This document shows positions 1 to 6,314 of a DNA stretch of 6,314 nucleotides, piece by piece. The translations under genes were made by a program, and so were the position numbers. This DNA is from an uncultured Bacteroidales bacterium (GTDB lineage: Bacteria; Bacteroidota; Bacteroidia; Bacteroidales; Paludibacteraceae): NCBI GenBank assembly GCA_900556095.1, contig USNU01000092.1, forward strand, positions 1-6,314, written 5' to 3'. How positions within the stretch are numbered: position 1 is the first letter of the stretch; every line of letters begins with the position of its first letter. The notes beneath the pieces are model-generated. The model had not been told where the DNA came from. It made no database searches and saw only the letters and a list, made by a program, of their open reading frames with translations.

Positions 1-2672
1 TAACCACCCTGAGTGAGTTGTCCGATACTCTCTCGCCGCTCTACGCAGAGGACGAACTGCTGCTTGTTTTCCGTCTTTACCGCCTATACAAAGAGATAAC
101 GCACGAGTCGCTTACTCCCGACCTGTTCTACGGTTGGGGACGACAATTGCTCACCGATTTTAATAATATAGACAAAAGCATCGGCACCCCGGAGGAAGTA
201 CAACGTTTCTTTCGCAATGCCGTAGAGGCCAAGCAATTAGAAGAACTTGACATTGACAACGAGGTGCGTATGCGTCTGGAGGACCTGTGGCAACACGGAG
301 AACACGCCTACGACGAAAACTCCATACGTCGTAAATTTACTCTCCTATGGCAGAATATGCCCGATATATACACCCGCCTCAATGCAGAGTTGGACGCAGA
401 GCAAAAAGGCTATGAGGGTATGCGTATGCGCCGTGCTGTTACCGAAGCGGACACATGGCTTCCACGCTATGCCGACCGCACATTTATCTTCATCGGATTC
501 AACTATCTGATGCCGGTAGAAAAAGACTTGATGACCTTGCTCCACGATCGCAACCAAGCCCTGTTCTATTGGGACTATGCAGACAACTTCGACGCTAACG
601 GTAAAGCCTATTCGTTTATCCGCCGCCATATAGCCGACCTTGGCAATGAAGCGGAGGTTACACACTGGACAAGCCCGCGACAAGTGTCCGTTGTTGCCGC
701 CACCACCGTCAATGCGCAGGCGCAGTATGCAGGACAATGGCTGCGAGAACACTACACAGCACATGGGCAGAGTACGGCTATCGTCATCTGCGACGAGCAG
801 ATGCTCGAACCGGTCATCTATGCCCTGCCGCCTGTTACCCTCGCGGGAGACACACAGCCTGCCCCCGTGAATATCACGAAAGGTTTCCCGCTCTCCAGCA
901 CACAAATCTATGCCAAGGTGATGGCATATCTTTCCGACCGGCACCACGACTTGCGCCCCGATGAGACCTACCCGCAGTTGTTAGACCGCCTACTGGAGGA
1001 GGTTGTCTCCCCTGCCGAGAAAGCCGCCCGCGACTCTGCCATAGAAGCCCCCGAACGAGAAAATACATGGCAATGGCTGCTCATCCAGGAGTCGCTCTAC
1101 CAGACACGCTGTATCATCAACCAATTCCGGCAACTCCTGCAAACGCCCGTTCTGCAAGCGGAAATACAGACGCTCTCGCTTTTGCGCAGTCTGCTGCGCC
1201 GTCTATTAAGCAGCGTTTCGCTGCCGTTCAACGGCGAACCGATAACGGATATACAAGTGATGGGTGTACTGGAAACACGTATGCTGGATTTTGACAATCT
1301 CCTGTTGCTCAACGTAGAGGAAGGTATCGTTCCCCGTCAAGAGAGCGACTTGTCGTTTATTCCCTACTATCTGCGCAAAGCATACAGTATGCAGACCCGC
1401 GAAGAAAGTGCCTCGGTCTATGCGTACAATTTCTTCCGTCTGCTCAGTCGTGCAGGCAATACTACGCTACTATTCAGCGACGCCGACACGGCTATGGGGC
1501 GCAAGACAATGTCGCGCTTTATTATGCAGATGTTGGTAAGTCCGCAGTTCCAAATCACCAAGTACACTCTCTCCGAGAACAACCAACTGACCGCCACCCC
1601 GCTTATCAACCCGGATAACAACCCGACAAGCCTTTATTCCTTATTGGAAAAAGACACCGACAACCAACTATACTACAAGACAGATTCGATACAGATTTCC
1701 CCCACCTTGAGAGGAAAAGAGGGAGTAATTTCCCCCTCCGCCCTGTCCACCTATATTGATTGTCCGCGACGATTCTATCTGCAATACATTCTCGGAGTAC
1801 GTGCAGACGATCCCGAGACGCTTATCTTTGCGCCCAATATCCTCGGTTCGTTTGTACATAGTGCTATGGAATATATCTATAAAGGCATTTGCGGCTGTAG
1901 AGACAATCGTCCGCACAGCATTGCTCCTCAGACACTACAACCGGTATTGGACGACGCCACCCTGATGGAACAAGTGTTAGACGCCGCCTACACGGCACAG
2001 AACAACGAATACAACAAAACGCACCCGACCATTGAGAGCACCACACCGCACTATATAAAAGAGGAACACCGTATGGAGAATACGGTTATCCGAAGTTATA
2101 TCCGCCGTGTGTTGGAGCGCGATATACAAGATGCCAAGCAGCCCGGGTTGCAGATTTGTCTTTTAGAGCAGAAACGCACGTTCCCCGTCGATTTGGGCAA
2201 CGACCTCGGTATTATCCGGATAGGAGGAAAAATCGACCGTCTTGACATTGTGGGCACTACGATGCGTGTGGTGGACTACAAGACAGGCTCATACACCCGG
2301 AAGAAACTCTCGGCAGACAGCCTTGACAAACTCTTCACCGACAAGGACGCCCACTATGTTCTCCAGACCCTTATATACAGCGAGGCCGTTGCCTATACCG
2401 ACCATACGGACAGTCCGCTACCTCTGGAGCCGAACTTATATTTTCCCCAGCGCAAACTGACTACCCCAGACCTGCAAACGACCGTCTCTATAGAAAAGCA
2501 AGAGGTACACAACTACACTGAGGTGCGCGACCGTTTCCTACCCGCCCTGACGGACAAACTCCGCGAGATGGTAACCACCACCTCTTTTCCGCAAGTAGAG
2601 GAAAAAGAATGTTCCCAACTCTGTCCTTTCCTACAAATATGCGCTCGCTCCCCGCAAACTTTCAATGCGTAA
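1..2672 (+). CDS. AddB-like PD-(D/E)XK nuclease, 5' partial
   Basis: C-terminal part (889 residues from the first complete codon at 3) of an AddB/RecB-family nuclease with an inactive-helicase-like body. Such proteins pair with an AddA-type helicase in double-strand break resection and recombination in the cytoplasm. The frame is open to the left edge. A TTG at 18 could be read as a start, but the codons before it (TTLSE) continue the family's N-terminal pattern, so the true start lies upstream. Numbering from that TTG: a helicase-fold block GVLETRMLDFD at about 416-426 is followed by an NVEEGIVP segment. The nuclease domain runs from about 570 to the end, with G610xxxH614, D740 in GGKIDRLD, D753-Y-K755 in VVDYKTG, and Q783xxxY787. 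C582 (IDCPRRFYLQY) plus C865, C869 and C875 (CSQLCPFLQIC) match the four cysteines of the AddB-type 4Fe-4S staple. All nuclease motifs appear intact. The partner gene is not in the window; it may lie upstream. Confidence 0.9.
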   Translation, partial: TTLSELSDTLSPLYAEDELLLVFRLYRLYKEITHESLTPDLFYGWGRQLLTDFNNIDKSIGTPEEVQRFFRNAVEAKQLEELDIDNEVRMRLEDLWQHGEHAYDENSIRRKFTLLWQNMPDIYTRLNAELDAEQKGYEGMRMRRAVTEADTWLPRYADRTFIFIGFNYLMPVEKDLMTLLHDRNQALFYWDYADNFDANGKAYSFIRRHIADLGNEAEVTHWTSPRQVSVVAATTVNAQAQYAGQWLREHYTAHGQSTAIVICDEQMLEPVIYALPPVTLAGDTQPAPVNITKGFPLSSTQIYAKVMAYLSDRHHDLRPDETYPQLLDRLLEEVVSPAEKAARDSAIEAPERENTWQWLLIQESLYQTRCIINQFRQLLQTPVLQAEIQTLSLLRSLLRRLLSSVSLPFNGEPITDIQVMGVLETRMLDFDNLLLLNVEEGIVPRQESDLSFIPYYLRKAYSMQTREESASVYAYNFFRLLSRAGNTTLLFSDADTAMGRKTMSRFIMQMLVSPQFQITKYTLSENNQLTATPLINPDNNPTSLYSLLEKDTDNQLYYKTDSIQISPTLRGKEGVISPSALSTYIDCPRRFYLQYILGVRADDPETLIFAPNILGSFVHSAMEYIYKGICGCRDNRPHSIAPQTLQPVLDDATLMEQVLDAAYTAQNNEYNKTHPTIESTTPHYIKEEHRMENTVIRSYIRRVLERDIQDAKQPGLQICLLEQKRTFPVDLGNDLGIIRIGGKIDRLDIVGTTMRVVDYKTGSYTRKKLSADSLDKLFTDKDAHYVLQTLIYSEAVAYTDHTDSPLPLEPNLYFPQRKLTTPDLQTTVSIEKQEVHNYTEVRDRFLPALTDKLREMVTTTSFPQVEEKECSQLCPFLQICARSPQTFNA

Positions 2673-2702
2673 AATCCGTACAGGATGCGCATAGGATAGC
2701 CT

Positions 2703-4202
2703 TTACGCCGAGTGCATACGCTTAAACAGAATAGAATACATCGTCATAAAGAAATACCGCACATCGGTCAGAAACGGGTGCTTAAAGTACGCATCCAAGT
2801 ATTTGTTCTCGCTCTCGAAGAGTTGGTCCAAGGTCTTCGGGTGGTCAATATAGAACGGCGGTATCAGTCCCGGTTTGCAGCGTGTACGTTTCTCCTGCAA
2901 GTCAGCAGGATACGTATCGAACATGGTCTGCGAGATAGGGCGCACCCCTACCAATTTGACATCGCCTTTGAACCAGTTGATCAGCATAGGCAATTCGTCC
3001 AACCAATACTTGCGCATAAACCTCCCCCAAGTGGTGATACGCCAGTCGTCGTTGCTCTTGTCGGCTATATCCATTCCTCCACGCTTGTCGAACACGTATT
3101 TCTGAATATACTCTGCGTAGGGGTGCATAGTGCGGAACTTGTAGATATACACATACTCCTTGTTTTTTCCCACGCGACGCAGTTTAATCAGAGGGCCATA
3201 GACTTTTATTTGCTCCTGCGGGTAAGGCTGCGAATGGCGGTGTGCAAAGACATACTCGATATGCCCCATAGGCACAACTTCGTCCACCTCAAATCCGCAA
3301 TAGTACAATCGTCCGAACACCTCTGTCTTGCTGAGCATACGTTTGCGCCCCTTGGTAAGGTCGTAGTATAGACGCGACATCAGCAGGAGACGCGGGATGA
3401 CACGTTTCCAAAAGAAATAGCCTGAATAGACTATCCACCGTATCCCCGCCGGATAGCGGTTGAGTATCTTCCGTTTGATATACTCCTGCGGGCGGTAGCA
3501 GCACACATACCGTCCCTCGTCGGGCAGTTTTTGATTGACAATACAGAAACGCCGGTTGATTCCCTTGGCATCATTGAGCAAGGTCAGATCCACCACCGTA
3601 TTGTATTCATAATCCGGTATTTGGAGAAAACTAAAGCGATCTCTGTTAGCCACCACCTTGGTCTGTCGGTTGTCCAAACGGGCCTTTTCCAACAACATTT
3701 GGTAGTCTTCCTCCGTGGTAATCGACAGCACCGACTGATGTATGGTCTCTATGGTTGTCTCTCTGCGGCGTTCGTCGGGGCGCACAACGGTGGCGTGTTC
3801 GCGCTGCTCAATCTTCATAGCGGGCACCGTCATATTCTGTGCATATTTCCAATAATGCTCCGCCAGTATAACAAAGAAATCGATAAAGGAAACAATGCCC
3901 ACCATCCACATCGCCACAGTGGTCGAGAACTGCCGTTCCAACTCCGGCAAAGCATAGCGGCACAGCAGCAACATCGCCGTGGCGGTAAGTGCCAGAGAGA
4001 GGAGGGACTGCCAGTACCATGCTTTCTTATAGGAATGATAGAGTCGAAAAACCAATCCTATTGCAATCCATACCAACATCATCACGGCAAACAAACCGAG
4101 ATAACTCCATATCTCCGCCTTGTCTGCAGCCAACCGCCAAATCAAACAAATTACAATAGAAATAATCCAGATAACAATGTCAATGCTTATTTGTTTCCGC
4201 AT
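2703..4202 (-). CDS. Membrane protein with C-terminal bacterial sugar transferase domain (divergent phosphoglycosyl transferase-like)
   Basis: 499 residues. Four hydrophobic helices (about 5-24, 32-52, 64-85, 94-114) are followed by a soluble linker with a charged stretch around 130-150. A segment around 290-335 contains TEVFGRLYYCGF, a pattern I associate with Bacteroidota members of this family. The C-terminal half carries the bacterial sugar transferase signature (PF02397 type): KVYGPLIKLRRVGKN, KFRTM at 355-359, WLDELPML around 400-407 and GDVKLVGVRP at 413-422. Relatives transfer a sugar phosphate to a polyprenyl phosphate carrier at the inner membrane to begin glycan assembly. Oddity: the residues after KFRTM are HPYAEY instead of the Asp-Glu pair used for catalysis in PglC-type enzymes, so activity and substrate are uncertain. 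The ATG at 4202 lies inside the end of the upstream deacetylase-like gene (16-nt overlap), with no clear ribosome binding site, which suggests translational coupling. It converges on the nuclease gene. Confidence 0.85.
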   Translation of the reverse strand: MRKQISIDIVIWIISIVICLIWRLAADKAEIWSYLGLFAVMMLVWIAIGLVFRLYHSYKKAWYWQSLLSLALTATAMLLLCRYALPELERQFSTTVAMWMVGIVSFIDFFVILAEHYWKYAQNMTVPAMKIEQREHATVVRPDERRRETTIETIHQSVLSITTEEDYQMLLEKARLDNRQTKVVANRDRFSFLQIPDYEYNTVVDLTLLNDAKGINRRFCIVNQKLPDEGRYVCCYRPQEYIKRKILNRYPAGIRWIVYSGYFFWKRVIPRLLLMSRLYYDLTKGRKRMLSKTEVFGRLYYCGFEVDEVVPMGHIEYVFAHRHSQPYPQEQIKVYGPLIKLRRVGKNKEYVYIYKFRTMHPYAEYIQKYVFDKRGGMDIADKSNDDWRITTWGRFMRKYWLDELPMLINWFKGDVKLVGVRPISQTMFDTYPADLQEKRTRCKPGLIPPFYIDHPKTLDQLFESENKYLDAYFKHPFLTDVRYFFMTMYSILFKRMHSA

Positions 4203-4975
4203 ACAATCAGTATTCGCTTAACTATATTTTTAATATTCTGAACAATCAGTTCTTTCGCCCATTGCCCTTTGCTTTCAGCCCATCTCTGCGGATGAGTATT
4301 CATCATAATCCGCAGTGGAAACGTGTTGTTTTCCAATGCGTTAATTATATCGTCCGTGGTATGCCAAGTGAGACCTTTGCGCAACCACTCGTCCTGGTAA
4401 ACGGGTATCTTATCCCGCAAGGAGACCTTATATCCGTCCCAACAACGCCCCGTATCCGTGAGGTATAGCACCTGCGAGAAATCCACATCAAAATAGGGTT
4501 CGCCCAGTATGCCCGACTTACGGTAATCGTATTTTTCCCACAGGTTTCTCCCGTCGTAGCGGCTTGTCGGTGCTCCGTGCATACAGACTGTGCGAACAGG
4601 ATAGTATGTACGGAAATAGTACAGGCTCTTCTCAAAATGGGCAAACGCCTTGTCTATGTCGCCGTGCGCAAGTGCCATATCCTCGTAGTGGTAACCAATC
4701 TCGTGTCCCAAGTCGGCAATGCGGCGAATGGCGTCCGGTTGATTGCTTTCGGGTACGACACGGAAATAATAACTTGCCCGCGCTTGCAGTTTGTTCTCTA
4801 TCTGTGCAGTAGCAACGCTATTCTGCGGACACCGATCCACATCGTGCCGCAAAATCACATAGCGGTCGGGCAAATGCTCCGCCGTACAGTAGTTTTCAAA
4901 CGTCAGAAAGACATAGCCCTTCGCCTGAAAAGCAAGCAGCAACATATTGTATTTGGCTAATGTAAAATCTTTCAT
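4187..4975 (-). CDS. Polysaccharide deacetylase-like protein (NodB/CE4-type fold)
   Basis: 262 residues, no signal peptide or membrane segment, so probably cytoplasmic. The motifs resemble the divergent carbohydrate esterase 4 proteins often found in glycan loci: RHDVD at 43-47 (candidate base D45, metal ligands D47 and H44) and GHEIGYHYED at 90-99 (H91, H96). There is also MHGAP with H133, and NTHPQRW with H228 near the C-terminus, where the family has a catalytic histidine. These enzymes remove acetyl or other N-acyl groups from amino sugars in a metal-dependent way. The substrate cannot be told here, and some relatives may have other activities. The start is the ATG at 4975; M11 is a possible alternative, but the residues before it look native. 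The stop codon lies 16 nt inside the sugar transferase gene, so the two are very likely co-translated and act on the same surface glycan (inference). The 58-nt upstream gap holds the TCTAAC repeat element and no recognisable promoter. Confidence 0.82.
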   Translation of the reverse strand: MKDFTLAKYNMLLLAFQAKGYVFLTFENYCTAEHLPDRYVILRHDVDRCPQNSVATAQIENKLQARASYYFRVVPESNQPDAIRRIADLGHEIGYHYEDMALAHGDIDKAFAHFEKSLYYFRTYYPVRTVCMHGAPTSRYDGRNLWEKYDYRKSGILGEPYFDVDFSQVLYLTDTGRCWDGYKVSLRDKIPVYQDEWLRKGLTWHTTDDIINALENNTFPLRIMMNTHPQRWAESKGQWAKELIVQNIKNIVKRILIVCGNK

Positions 4976-5036
4976 CTAATCTCTAACATCTAACAACCGC
5001 AGGCGGTCTAATTTCTAACAGCGTAGCGGTCTATCA
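4975..5036. repeat. TCTAAC repeat element with hairpin cores, deacylase-deacetylase gap
   Basis: Two diverged copies sit in tandem: copy A at 4989-5010 (22 nt) and copy B at 5014-5033 (20 nt). Each starts TCTAACA and ends GCGGTCTA, and they are separated by ATT. Further TCTAA-type hexamers precede them at 4975 and 4982. Copy A has the inverted repeat ACCGC-AG-GCGGT (4996-5007); copy B has a less perfect version with one mismatch. The right end (TCTATCA, 5030-5036) supplies the deacylase TGA stop, and the left end touches the deacetylase ATG. There is no T-run, so it does not look like an ordinary intrinsic terminator. Confidence 0.75.
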
Positions 5037-5554
5037 GTACAACTCTAACCATTCCACCTTGTTTCCGACCGTTTCGAGGTATTTTCGGAACTCCGTCTGA
5101 CTGATTACCACGGTGCCACGGCAGTCATTAGGGTGGAAACTGAGCGACGCGGCGTTTTGCAGGTTTTTGTCGAGAAACAAAATCACATGATGCCCGGTGT
5201 CGTTGATCAGCCCGAACGGGCTGACGCTCCCCGGTTCGAGACCGAGAAAGCGCAACATCCGTTCGGGGCTAGCAAAGGAGAGTTTACCGGGGCAGGCTGC
5301 CCTGCAGCTTGCAGCGAGGCCTTGAGCCTCTGCTCCAAGTCGTGGATAGCGAGGTCGTGGTCGCAATCGAAGCAAATCAGATAGTGCTGATTGCCCTTGT
5401 GGTTGCGCATAAAAATGTTTTTGCAATGCACGCTTCCGTCGTTGTGCCACCAACGCTTCGCCTCGCCGATGGTTTTTCCCTCGGGGTGGTTGTAGCATGT
5501 ATAACAGATGTGATGCTCTTGCAAATAGTGCTCTACCTGCTCTTGGCGATCCAT
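5034..5554 (-). pseudogene. YbaK/ProX-type prolyl-tRNA deacylase, frameshifted
   Basis: Two overlapping frames together make one trans-editing deacylase of the YbaK/ProX (PrdX, ProXp) family, which hydrolyses mischarged tRNA-Pro such as Ala-tRNA-Pro in the cytoplasm. The 5' part starts at the ATG at 5554 (MDRQEQVEHYLQEHH) and carries HPEGKTIGEA and VHCKNIF. K45 of the latter is the family's conserved functional lysine. This frame matches the family up to about DLEQRLK (residues 72-78, to about 5321) and then runs on without similarity to a stop at 5207. The 3' part is in the -1 (or +2) frame from about 5288, beginning GKLSFASPERM. It continues with GSVSPFGLIND, the family's GxVxP block, then SFHPNDCRGTVV, and ends in a TGA at 5034-5036. 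Each half is well conserved, so the break is recent, a sequencing error in the GGGG run at 5289-5292, or recoded. No classic X XXY YYZ slippery heptamer is visible. Rejoining with one base added gives 173 residues; removing 5289-5320 gives 162. Confidence 0.85.
5289..5320. repeat. GC-rich double inverted repeat at the deacylase frame break
   Basis: Two 13-nt inverted repeats share one base: GGGCAG-G-CTGCCC at 5290-5302 and CTGCA-GCT-TGCAG at 5302-5314. Together they make up most of a 32-nt stretch that lies between the last family-like residue of the first frame (DLEQRLK) and the first of the second (GKLSF). Removing exactly 32 nt would restore a single frame. It may therefore be a small insertion, although a simple base loss in the GGGG run is equally compatible. 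Confidence 0.6.
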
Positions 5555-5560
5555 AGTTCA

Positions 5561-5600
5561 GTTTATGGGTTTATACGTTTATGCGTTTATGGGGTTTATT
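5561..5600. repeat. Period-8 GTTTAT tandem array in the aminotransferase-deacylase gap
   Basis: GTTTAT occurs at 5561, 5569, 5577 and 5585 (exact 8-nt spacing) and again at 5594 (9-nt step). The two bases between units vary (GG, AC, GC). On the coding minus strand the unit reads CATAAAC plus one variable base. The array fills most of the 56-nt gap and ends six bases before the deacylase ATG, so it lies in that gene's leader. No Bacteroidota-type TAnnTTTG promoter box was seen in the gap. Confidence 0.85.
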
Positions 5601-5610
5601 GCGCATAGTA

Positions 5611-6314
5611 TCAGAGTTTTGCCAATGCCGCTTTGATTCGCCTCATCGCCTCCGTGATGTTCTCCTCGCTTGTGGCATACGACAAGCGGATGCAATTGTC
5701 CTCTCCGAAAGCCGATCCGCTCACGCACGCAACATGCGCTTCGTTGAGCAGATATTCCACTACATCGTTGGCGTTGTTAAGCAGATGTCCGTCAGGCGTT
5801 TGCTTGCCGAAATAGTATGACACGTCCGGGAACAGGTAGAACGCCCCCTGCGGTTCGATGATTTTCCAGCCCGGAATCTCGCGTGCCAAACCGATAATCA
5901 GGTTGCGTCGTCGCTCAAAGGCTTGGCGCATAGTCTCCACGCAGGTTTGATCCCCTGTATAAGCCGCCTCGGCTGCTTTCTGCGCGATAGTGGTGGCGCA
6001 GGTACATTGCTGGCCTTGCAGACGCTTGACGGCACTGATAAATCCCTTGTCGTGGCATGCCATCCAACCGATACGGTAGCCCGTCATAGCATGGCTTTTG
6101 CTCACGCCGTTGATAATCACCAAACGGTCTTTCAGGCTCTCGAACTGCCCGAGGCTCTCGTGTTGCCCCGTATAGAGGATATGCTCGTAAATCTCGTCCG
6201 ATATGACGCATATCTGCGGGTGCTTCTCCAATACGCGCACGATGTCCACCAATGCCTCGTGACTATAGACGCTTCCCGTCGGGTTGTTGGGCGTACAAAG
6301 CACCAGCAAACGGG
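5611..6314 (-). CDS. aspC: Aspartate aminotransferase (PLP-dependent, class I/II), 5' partial
   Basis: C-terminal ~234 residues of a fold-type I aminotransferase. The family is usually about 400 residues, so roughly the first 160 lie beyond the right edge. A TTG codon at 6309 is open-frame sequence inside the gene, not a start. Visible PLP-site motifs, numbered from that codon: NNPTG with N9, SDEIYE with D38 (pairs with the pyridine nitrogen) and Y41, GVSKSHAMTGYRIGW with the Schiff-base lysine K71 (codon 6097-6099) and phosphate-binding R79. IRLSYA carries R208, the expected substrate-carboxylate arginine. The SKSHAMTGYRIGW form fits the I-gamma aspartate aminotransferases common in Bacteroidota, which interconvert aspartate and 2-oxoglutarate with oxaloacetate and glutamate. 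Exact amino-acid specificity cannot be fixed from this fragment. All catalytic residues seen are intact. It ends in TGA 56 nt before the deacylase start and may share its transcript. Confidence 0.88.
   Translation of the reverse strand, partial: RLLVLCTPNNPTGSVYSHEALVDIVRVLEKHPQICVISDEIYEHILYTGQHESLGQFESLKDRLVIINGVSKSHAMTGYRIGWMACHDKGFISAVKRLQGQQCTCATTIAQKAAEAAYTGDQTCVETMRQAFERRRNLIIGLAREIPGWKIIEPQGAFYLFPDVSYYFGKQTPDGHLLNNANDVVEYLLNEAHVACVSGSAFGEDNCIRLSYATSEENITEAMRRIKAALAKL

Noticed and set aside
18..20. TTG at 18 as the start of the nuclease gene
   Set aside because: The frame is open to the window edge and the preceding codons fit the family, while about 80-100 N-terminal residues would be missing if it started here.
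345..947. Minus-strand open frame of 200 codons
   Set aside because: It is antisense to the AddB-like nuclease gene, whose frame is open across the whole region; the Cys- and His-rich translation looks like a shadow.
1697..1741. Paired TTTCCCCC tracts in the nuclease gene
   Set aside because: Two short C-runs about 30 nt apart encode ISP-type residues in a linker before the nuclease domain; the frame is intact and nothing more is suggested.
2673..2702. Terminator in the convergent gap
   Set aside because: On the minus strand, ATCC-TGTAC-GGAT followed by TTTT can be drawn (2674-2686), but a 4-bp stem is too weak to call. No hairpin with a T-run is seen for the plus-strand gene.
2712..4241. 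Plus-strand open frames of 219 and 236 codons (2712-3371 and 3531-4241)
   Set aside because: They lie antisense to the sugar transferase gene, which has clear family motifs and membrane helices, and their translations show no recognisable domain.
5282..5295. Programmed -1 frameshift site in the deacylase
   Set aside because: The coding strand reads GCC CCG GTA AAC here, which does not fit an X XXY YYZ slippery heptamer. An indel or insertion is simpler, though recoding is not excluded.

Overview
The window looks like ordinary chromosome from a Bacteroidota member, most likely order Bacteroidales. The grounds are the protein types (an AddB-like nuclease of the Bacteroidota kind, a sugar transferase with the KFRTMHPYAEY signature, and a prolyl-tRNA deacylase of Bacteroidales type), the lack of obvious Shine-Dalgarno sequences before the starts, and the short AT-rich intergenic repeats. 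This is inference from protein sequence; the window has no rRNA or other taxonomic marker.

Layout. Positions 1-2672 (+) hold the C-terminal ~889 residues of an AddB/RecB-type PD-(D/E)XK nuclease. Its 5' end lies outside the window. After a 30-bp convergent gap, everything else reads leftward on the minus strand. In transcription order from the right edge these are: a class I aminotransferase of aspartate aminotransferase type (5611-6314, N-terminus outside the window); a YbaK/ProX-type prolyl-tRNA deacylase (5034-5554) whose reading frame is broken; a polysaccharide-deacetylase-like protein (4187-4975); and a membrane protein with a C-terminal bacterial sugar transferase domain (2703-4202). 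The last two overlap by 16 nt and look translationally coupled. They probably act together on a cell-surface glycan, though no substrate can be read from the sequence. The aminotransferase and the deacylase are housekeeping functions (amino-acid metabolism, tRNA quality control) with no obvious link to the glycan pair beyond shared orientation.

Points of interest: (1) the deacylase needs a -1 (or +2) frame change near 5289-5320, where a 32-nt GC-rich stretch made largely of two abutting inverted repeats seems extra to the family. (2) Both gaps flanking that gene carry different short repeats: a period-8 GTTTAT array upstream and a TCTAAC/accgc-gcggt element downstream that supplies part of the stop codon. 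(3) The sugar transferase keeps the DELP and GDVKLVGVRP blocks but lacks the Asp-Glu pair that normally follows KFRTM in phosphoglycosyl transferases. No mobile element, CRISPR array, tRNA or rRNA was seen. No stretch over 300 bases lacks a gene.
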